Positions 58,365 to 64,000 of a stretch of 64,000 bases of DNA are shown piece by piece. Location: the NCBI GenBank assembly GCA_049700315.1, contig JBNAVN010000006.1, positions 1 to 64,000 of the forward strand, read 5' to 3'. This DNA comes from JAOAFX01 sp049700315. Its GTDB lineage: Bacteria; Hydrothermota; Tepidihabitantia; SM23-42; JAOAFX01. Under the pieces are notes generated by a model that was not told the DNA's origin, searched no databases, and saw nothing but the letters and a program-made list of their open reading frames with translations. The position numbers were made by a program, and so were the translations under genes. The stretch's first letter is position 1; every line of letters begins with the position of its first letter.

Positions 58365-60211
58365 TTGGTATGGAAGAAAAAATCAATAGGTTTATGTCAT
58401 TATTGAGTCAGGCGCGGTTGCAGGATATGGACATCAAAGAGGTTGTCAGGTTGTTAGGAACCAGTGTTGCAAGCCGGGGTTGTTTACTTGTCTTTAATAA
58501 CCGAATTGTTTTCCGATACAAAGTTTCTGAGGAATTTTCCTTAAGAATCAGTTTAAATGAAAGAAAGAACAGAGTTTTTTGTGAAGAATTGGAAATCAGC
58601 GGCTTGAAATACCAATTGTATTTGCTATTTGATAAGGATGAAAGTCTGGATGAAGTGCAAGTTCAGAAATTGCGCAATATATTGAAAATTGTTGCCCAAT
58701 CGCTTTCCGTCAGTAGTGTTGCAAAAGTAAGGATATCAGAATTTCAGGTGATCAATGAGTTGAACTTGAATGTAATAACAACTATGGAGGTGAAGAAAGT
58801 CATCTGGTTTGCTGAATCCGCAGCCCAGCGATTGCTTGATACAAAAGAAGTATTTCTTTTTTACTTGATTGAAGATCGTCTGATTGGTCAACAGGACAAT
58901 TTTTCCATAAAAGTCTTACCTGAGGAGGTGTTCAGACTGCTGACCAGAAGCAGACAGGTTGTAACACTTAATAAAAAAGAAAACAAATTTTTAAAGGTTT
59001 TATTGAAGCATTTAGGCAGCGGCGTTGCCCTCTTTGTGCCTTTCACGATAAAAAATCAGGTGCGGGGATTTTTTATATTGGATGAGTATGATAAAATTTC
59101 TGATCAAACAAGTGCAATAATGCGTCTGAAATTTCTTGGTAATCAAGCGGCAATTGCCCTGGAAAGAATTGAATTATTTCAAGCGCTAAGCAAGGCATTA
59201 CAGGAAAGCAGAGGATTGCAGGAAATAGCAAAACTTCTATTGTCTCCCTATGAATTGAAATACTTTTTCAATGAGTTGCTGCGTCGTGCCCAGCAGATTT
59301 TGGGTTTCAGAAAGATTATGTGCTCAATCTATGATCCTTTGACAGATTCTTTTGAGCGGATGCATGGCGTGGGAATTTCAACCAAGAAACTACGGGAGGC
59401 AAGGAAGGTTCATCCTCCATATAAACTCATTAAATCGCTAATGCAGGACCGATTTCGTATTTCTAATTCGTATTATGTTCCAAGTGAAGAAGTGTTCAGT
59501 GAAATCCGAGAATATGAAGTTTATAAGTCTACGCCCGAACAGAAGAGAGTGTATAATCTCTGGTCCCCTGGTGACCTATTGATTAGCCCGATTTACTCTA
59601 AAGGCGGTGAAATATTAGGAATACTGTCTCTTGCTGAGCCAATGAATAACCGAGTTCCTGATCGGAGCAAGATACGGTTATTGGAGGCTTTTGGTGATTT
59701 TTTGGGTCTGGCAATAGAAAACAATCAACTTTTTGAAAAGAATGTCTTTCTTTCATATACCGATGACCTAACCGGGGTCTACAATTATCGGTTCTTGAAG
59801 GAAAAACTAAATGAATTGATAAAAAAAGAACCGAAATCGCTGGCGATAGCAATGATAGACCTTGATCGGTTCAAAGAATATAATGACCAATTTGGACATC
59901 TCGCGGGTGATCTCATGCTCAAGAAAGTTTCTCAAATATTGAAGGATGTAGTAAAGAATGGCTATGTCACTCGATATGGTGGTGATGAGTTTATTATTAT
60001 TCTGCCGGATGCAGGTCCACGCTCAGTTCAATATCGTATAAATAAGGCGAAGCAGATGATTGCCAGCTCAAAACACAACAATATTTCTGTTCAGTTTTCC
60101 TGCGGTATTGCAATGTATCCTGGTGATGGCAAAGACTTTGGTACCTTAATTGACTGCGCGGACAAAAGACTATATCAGGAGAAAAGAAAGAAATATGATA
60201 CAATTGCGTAG
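58361..60211 (+). CDS. GAF-GGDEF diguanylate cyclase
   Basis: The 616-residue protein has two GAF-like domains (about 140-280 and 300-455, with FGDFLGLAIENNQLFEK ending the second) and a C-terminal GGDEF domain (about 465-616: LTGVYNYRFLKEKLNEL, AMIDLDRFKEYNDQFGH, YGGDEFIIILPD). The catalytic GGDEF is intact; I do not see an RxxD inhibitory site five residues before it. It should make cyclic di-GMP. Real initiation could be ATG 58370. Next comes the histidine kinase, starting inside the end of this gene. Confidence 0.9.
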   Translation: MIGMEEKINRFMSLLSQARLQDMDIKEVVRLLGTSVASRGCLLVFNNRIVFRYKVSEEFSLRISLNERKNRVFCEELEISGLKYQLYLLFDKDESLDEVQVQKLRNILKIVAQSLSVSSVAKVRISEFQVINELNLNVITTMEVKKVIWFAESAAQRLLDTKEVFLFYLIEDRLIGQQDNFSIKVLPEEVFRLLTRSRQVVTLNKKENKFLKVLLKHLGSGVALFVPFTIKNQVRGFFILDEYDKISDQTSAIMRLKFLGNQAAIALERIELFQALSKALQESRGLQEIAKLLLSPYELKYFFNELLRRAQQILGFRKIMCSIYDPLTDSFERMHGVGISTKKLREARKVHPPYKLIKSLMQDRFRISNSYYVPSEEVFSEIREYEVYKSTPEQKRVYNLWSPGDLLISPIYSKGGEILGILSLAEPMNNRVPDRSKIRLLEAFGDFLGLAIENNQLFEKNVFLSYTDDLTGVYNYRFLKEKLNELIKKEPKSLAIAMIDLDRFKEYNDQFGHLAGDLMLKKVSQILKDVVKNGYVTRYGGDEFIIILPDAGPRSVQYRINKAKQMIASSKHNNISVQFSCGIAMYPGDGKDFGTLIDCADKRLYQEKRKKYDTIA

Positions 60212-61370
60212 TAAATCTGACAAACATGTCTTGCCTGAAACTGGTGGATTCACATCGCGCACCCTCATAATATATTTTCTTATTGGAATAGCCTTGCTTG
60301 GTATTGTAACATATATTTATTCTAATTACCTGATTGAGCGGATAAAAAAAGAAACCGAGACAACCTCAAGAATTTTTGCCAGCTATGCCTCTGGACCAGG
60401 ATCAAGTGAAGAAGAACTGCTCGCTCTGTTATTTCGTGAGGTGATAGAAAAAATTGATTTCCCGGTGGTTTTGACTGATGCCCAGGGAAAGCCATTTTCT
60501 GCAAAAAATGTCTCAGATACAAATCTTACCAAGGTTGTTAAAATTTTGGACCACGACCACAAACCCATTCCCATAGTCATCCGAAGTGGTCTTGATTCCA
60601 CATTTGTCGGTTATGTTCATTATGGATTGTCTCCATTTACAAGATCGTTGAGAATTCTGCCTTTTCTTATGACTGCATTTCTGATTGCCTTTCTCTTCCT
60701 GGGTTTCTGGGGCTATCTTGTTTATCGCAAAAGCGAAGAGGAGAAGATCTGGTATTCACTTGCTAAAGAAACCGCACATCAACTGGCAACACCACTTTCT
60801 TCTCTTTCGGGTTGGCTTGAAACCTTGAAGAAAAGTATACCTCAGGAAATCTATGAAGGTATTGCTGAAGATAGTCAGCGAATGAGAGAAGTCCTGGAAA
60901 AATTCTCTCGTATTGGAATGCCACCACGGCTTGTTGAAAAAGATCCGATTCCGGTTATTCAAAAGGCGGTGAACTATGTAAAAAGACGTGCCCATACCCA
61001 GATTCAGATTCTTGAGAACTATCAACCATTACCGCTGGTAAAGTTTGACGACATTCTTCTTGATTGGGCAGTGGAGAATATTCTAAAGAATGGTCTGGAT
61101 GCGATTGGTTCAAAACCAGGAGTAGTATCAATCAAGACCCAATCCAGTGAAGATGGTGCGATTATTGAAATCTCTGATACTGGTAGCGGTATTAAGAAAG
61201 AAAAAGAAATATTCAGACCCGGTTATACAACAAAAAAATATGGATGGGGATTGGGATTGGTTCTGACAAAAAGGATACTTGAAGATTATCATAAAGGAAA
61301 ACTTATTCTGAAAAAGACCGGTCCCGGCGGAACAACATTTCAGATATTTATACCAAGGAGTTCACAATGA
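60195..61370 (+). CDS. sensor histidine kinase, PorY-like context
   Basis: The start used is ATG 60195, inside the 3' end of the GGDEF gene; earlier codons overlap it further and give no signal. The 391-residue protein has membrane helices at about 22-42 and 153-176, a periplasmic sensor between them, His195 in AKETAHQLATPLSSLSGW, and the ATPase domain NILKNGLDAIG, SDTGSGIKKE, WGLGLVLTKRI. It overlaps the REC-PglZ gene by four bases, so kinase and regulator are a matched pair, as PorY-PorX is in Bacteroidetes. Confidence 0.88.
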   Translation: MIQLRSKSDKHVLPETGGFTSRTLIIYFLIGIALLGIVTYIYSNYLIERIKKETETTSRIFASYASGPGSSEEELLALLFREVIEKIDFPVVLTDAQGKPFSAKNVSDTNLTKVVKILDHDHKPIPIVIRSGLDSTFVGYVHYGLSPFTRSLRILPFLMTAFLIAFLFLGFWGYLVYRKSEEEKIWYSLAKETAHQLATPLSSLSGWLETLKKSIPQEIYEGIAEDSQRMREVLEKFSRIGMPPRLVEKDPIPVIQKAVNYVKRRAHTQIQILENYQPLPLVKFDDILLDWAVENILKNGLDAIGSKPGVVSIKTQSSEDGAIIEISDTGSGIKKEKEIFRPGYTTKKYGWGLGLVLTKRILEDYHKGKLILKKTGPGGTTFQIFIPRSSQ

Positions 61371-62878
61371 AAATTTTATGGATTGATGATGAGATTGATC
61401 TATTAAAACCATTTATTTACCTTCTAAACCAGGAAGGTTATGAAGTGAAGACTGCAACCTCTGGTGAGGACGGTATAAGGATTGTCCAACAAGAGGTTTT
61501 TGACCTTGTTTTTCTTGATGAAATAATGCCTGGTGTTGATGGACTTGAAGTATTAAAGAGAATAAAACTTGATAGTCCCCAACAGGTTGTGGTCATGGTG
61601 ACCAAAAGTGAAGAGGAAACGCTTATGAAACAGGCATATAGCGGATGGGTGGATGATTACATTACCAAGCCATTTAGTTTCAATCAAATACTTTCAGTCC
61701 TTAATAGAATTTTGAAAAGAAGACAGTTGATTGAGGAAAAAATGGCTGAGGAATATGCAGGTCAATTTCGTTCTACTTCTTCATTGCCCAACAACTACAA
61801 CGAATGGGTGGAATACTACAGAAATCTTGTTGCGTGGGATATAAGATTCCTGGAATATGGAGGCAAAGAACTAAAAGAAATTCATGATGAGAGAAAGTTC
61901 AGTGCAAATGCAGGATTTGCCAAGTATATTAGTTATGAATACAAGAATTTCATAAAAAACAAAGGGCCGATCCTTTCTCATAATTTATGCAATTTGGTTC
62001 TATTTCCAGCCTTGAAAAACGGACCTACAAGTTTCGTTATTTTTGATTCAATGCGACTTGATCAATATTTGAAACTGCAACCATATTTACGGGATTTGTT
62101 TGAAATAACAACTCAGTACTATTATTCAATCTTACCTTCAGCAACACCTTATTCTCGAAACAGCATCTTTTCGGGTCTACTGCCCCTTGAAATCTTGCAG
62201 AAATATCCTCAATATTGGCTTTTTGAAGAAAAAGGTCAGAACCGCTTTGAAAGAGAACTATTTACCGAGCTGCTTAAGAGGAACGGACTTAAGATAAATT
62301 TTAACTTCCACAAACTATCCACGATTGATGAAATTGAAAAGAATATTCCGAAAATTGCCAATGATCATAGCGATATTACTGTTGTGATAGTAAATTTCTT
62401 TGACCTCTTGTTACACTCAATTCCGGGTAGAGGCGATATGAAGGGATTGTTAGATGATGAACGGGTGCTCTTAAATCTACTCAGTTACTGGTTTCCGGTC
62501 TCGCCGATATTTGAGCTGTTCAAAGCAATCGCCGGTAGAAAAAGGCAAATTATTCTTACTACCGACCATGGTTTTATCCATGTCCGTAGGCCAACGATTG
62601 TTTATGGAGGTAGAGAGATTTCACCTAACCTGAGATATAAATATGGTCCGGCACTCAGGGCCGATGAGAAAACTGCGTTGATATTGAACAATCCGGGCGA
62701 ACTATATCTTCCTGCTGAGGATCAATCAGTACGCTTTATTATTGCGCGTGAAGACTATTATTTTATCTATCCCACAAAACCGACTGAATATGAGAAAGAA
62801 TTCAAATATACATTTCAGCATGGAGGAATATCAATGGAAGAAATGATATTGCCTGTTGCGTCCTTGCGTCCACGATAG
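61367..62878 (+). CDS. porX: response regulator with PglZ domain, PorX-like
   Basis: Residues 1-120 are a REC domain (Asp7, Asp8, phosphoacceptor Asp51 in VFLDEIMPG, Thr79, Lys101). Residues about 200-480 form a PglZ domain of the alkaline phosphatase superfamily with metal-site residues Asp227, Thr260, Asp346, His350, Asp400, His401 and His405 all in place (SFVIFDSMRLD, ATPYSRNSIFSG, VVIVNFFDLLLHS, TTDHGFIHV). In Porphyromonas PorX controls type IX secretion and its PglZ part is a zinc phosphodiesterase. The same length and domain order here point to that family. Its target in this organism is unknown. Confidence 0.9.
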   Translation: MKILWIDDEIDLLKPFIYLLNQEGYEVKTATSGEDGIRIVQQEVFDLVFLDEIMPGVDGLEVLKRIKLDSPQQVVVMVTKSEEETLMKQAYSGWVDDYITKPFSFNQILSVLNRILKRRQLIEEKMAEEYAGQFRSTSSLPNNYNEWVEYYRNLVAWDIRFLEYGGKELKEIHDERKFSANAGFAKYISYEYKNFIKNKGPILSHNLCNLVLFPALKNGPTSFVIFDSMRLDQYLKLQPYLRDLFEITTQYYYSILPSATPYSRNSIFSGLLPLEILQKYPQYWLFEEKGQNRFERELFTELLKRNGLKINFNFHKLSTIDEIEKNIPKIANDHSDITVVIVNFFDLLLHSIPGRGDMKGLLDDERVLLNLLSYWFPVSPIFELFKAIAGRKRQIILTTDHGFIHVRRPTIVYGGREISPNLRYKYGPALRADEKTALILNNPGELYLPAEDQSVRFIIAREDYYFIYPTKPTEYEKEFKYTFQHGGISMEEMILPVASLRPR

Positions 62879-62893
62879 ATTTGCCTGGTAGTA

Positions 62894-62921
62894 TTGACAG
62901 GAAAAGATTTTGATATATAAT
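62894..62921 (+). promoter_or_regulatory. promoter of hsp20, leaderless type
   Basis: TTGACA (62894-62899), N16, TATAAT (62916-62921), with ATG 62927 five bases later. Confidence 0.85.
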
Positions 62922-62926
62922 TCAAT

Positions 62927-63376
62927 ATGAAAAAGGCGAGGACATATCCAAAAAGGGTATTAATGTCGGAATTGAAGATCGTTTATAAAGAAGAGAATTC
63001 TTCTTTTGATGAAAGTTATTTCAGATCAGGTATTATAAACTGGGAACCTGGCTATGATCTGTATATTGTTGATGACACAATATTTGTTACCATAGAAATA
63101 CCAGGCGTACGCAAAGGCGATTTTACAATTTATGTGGGAAATAATCATTTGGTGATTTCCGGGACAAGGAAACCTTTTTTGATAGAGGATGAGAAGATAG
63201 GTCGCGGTAATCTTATTTTTCATACGCTTGAAATTTCATATGGAAGGTTTTTCCGCCGTATAAATTTTCCTATTCCTGTTGAACCGAAAAGAGGTGTTTA
63301 TGATTTGGAGAACGGCGTCTTATCTATAAAATTTCCACTTCAAAAAGAGTATATAGTACCTATTGAGGAGGCGTAA
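62927..63376 (+). CDS. small heat shock protein, Hsp20 family
   Basis: The 149-residue protein has an alpha-crystallin domain (about 40-135): VTIEIPGVRKGDFTIYVGNN, LVISGTRK and the terminal NGVLSIKFPL, followed by the V-x-I type tail YIVPIEEA. It holds unfolding proteins as an oligomer. ATG 62927 is favoured since it lies at the expected transcript start; ATG 62963 (MSELKIVYKE) is the alternative. lon follows four bases later, so both stress genes share one operon. Confidence 0.9.
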   Translation: MKKARTYPKRVLMSELKIVYKEENSSFDESYFRSGIINWEPGYDLYIVDDTIFVTIEIPGVRKGDFTIYVGNNHLVISGTRKPFLIEDEKIGRGNLIFHTLEISYGRFFRRINFPIPVEPKRGVYDLENGVLSIKFPLQKEYIVPIEEA

Positions 63377-63379
63377 TAA

Positions 63380-64000
63380 ATGGAAGAAAAAGAAATCACT
63401 ATTCCTGATATATTAGGGATAATTCCTATTAAGGGTGGGGTAATTTTTCCTGATCAAATTGTCCCCCTTGTGATACAGACCCCAAAACTTGCCAAATTGA
63501 TTGATGAGATATTAACGACCAATAAACTTGCGGGCGCACTTACCCAGCGCAACCCGGATATTGAAGAGCCAAAACCCGAAGAGGTCTACGATATTGGTTG
63601 TGTGATACAGATTACAAAAATGCTGAGATTCCCTGATGGAACAATCAGATTGTTGGTGAAAGGATTGAGACGTTTCAAAGTTCTTGAGTATGTGCAGGTT
63701 GAACCATTTTTAAGGGCAAGAATTGAACTATATCCTGAAGGATATAAAAAAACAATGTCTCTTGAAGCATTGATGCGTAATGTGAAAACGATGTTCCAGC
63801 AACTTGTATCACTGGCATCCTATCTACCAGATGAACTTGGCGCACTTGTCTTGAATATTGATGATCCAGACCGACTTGCCAATTTTGTCACCGGCTATAC
63901 GAATCTGGAAGCAAGCGAAAAACAACAACTCCTTGAAATTGGTGACCCCAGGGATCGATTCTTAAAGTTGATTCCTTTGTTGCAGAAAGAAATAAGCATC
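63380..64000 (+). CDS. lon: ATP-dependent protease Lon, N-terminal part
   Basis: The frame is open to the window edge (207 codons). It encodes the Lon N-terminal substrate-binding domain: ILGIIPIKGGVIFPDQIVPLVIQ, IGCVIQITKMLRFPDGTIRLLVKGLRRFKVLEY and LEIGDPRDRFLKLIPLLQKE. AAA and protease domains lie beyond the window. GAGGAGGCG precedes the ATG and it is coupled to hsp20. Confidence 0.95.
   Translation, partial: MEEKEITIPDILGIIPIKGGVIFPDQIVPLVIQTPKLAKLIDEILTTNKLAGALTQRNPDIEEPKPEEVYDIGCVIQITKMLRFPDGTIRLLVKGLRRFKVLEYVQVEPFLRARIELYPEGYKKTMSLEALMRNVKTMFQQLVSLASYLPDELGALVLNIDDPDRLANFVTGYTNLEASEKQQLLEIGDPRDRFLKLIPLLQKEISI

Overview
This AT-rich window is a scaffold piece from a didermic, rod-like-gene-dense bacterium. 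Outer-membrane assembly factors (TamA-like Omp85 protein, TamB), many lipoprotein signal peptides, type IV minor pilins, a PorX/PorY-like two-component pair and C-terminal sorting-type domains fit an uncultivated thermophilic lineage such as candidate phylum WOR-3 or its relatives. That placement is inference from gene style only; no marker phylogeny could be run. A 100-base run of N at 11509-11608 shows a joined assembly.

Layout. 1-3005: minus-strand operon of secreted or lipoprotein genes (beta-propeller proteins and a truncated TonB-receptor-like N-terminus), followed by a decayed IS481-type transposase. 3490-10304: rpsL-rpsG operon that continues into an M29-type peptidase and a tamA-tamB pair. 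10344-16220: outer-membrane protein, tRNA-Asp, uridine-kinase-like and PLP-homeostasis genes, PEGA and Ig-like secreted proteins. 16286-22795: minor pilin operon fimT-pilV-pilW-pilX-pilY1. 22893-23879: a REP-associated tyrosine transposase flanked by inverted palindromic elements. 23918-32608: M6 protease, sensor kinase, TldD, TPR lipoprotein and pyrK-pyrD-pyrF-pyrE. 32611-37217: broken MFS gene, small outer-membrane protein, nadE, two lipoproteins, tRNA-Ile and ferredoxin. 37323-41780: DUF4159/DUF4175-like/TPR envelope operon. 41866-48121: GTP-type PEP carboxykinase, purH, apgM and a nucleotide-sugar dehydrogenase. 48241-54333: broken DUF3024 gene, AAA ATPase and recA-recX-alaS. 54354-64000: tRNA-Leu, tig-clpP-clpX, glycosyltransferase-like, diguanylate cyclase, histidine kinase and REC-PglZ regulator, then hsp20 and the start of lon.

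Regulatory grammar is unusually uniform. I can read 19 promoters of the form TTGACN/TTGNNN-N16-TATAAT-like, all with a 16-base spacer. At nine of them the ATG or GTG sits 5-6 bases after the -10 box, so the transcripts would be leaderless; other genes and operon-internal genes keep AGGAGG ribosome binding sites. Several intergenic spaces carry short perfect hairpins with different stems but a common T-YY-A loop, two of them headed by GTAG, as in REP elements; a REP-type transposase is present in the same window.

The most notable functional themes are (i) the sensor kinase + REC-PglZ pair (PorY/PorX-like) in a chain with a GGDEF protein, in a genome that also encodes a secreted M6 protease ending in a sorting-type domain; (ii) ClpP with Asn at the catalytic Asp position; (iii) the ribosomal rpsL-rpsG operon fused to outer-membrane biogenesis genes where fusA is usual; (iv) the envelope DUF4159-DUF4175 cluster. 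No CRISPR array, prophage or rRNA gene was seen.
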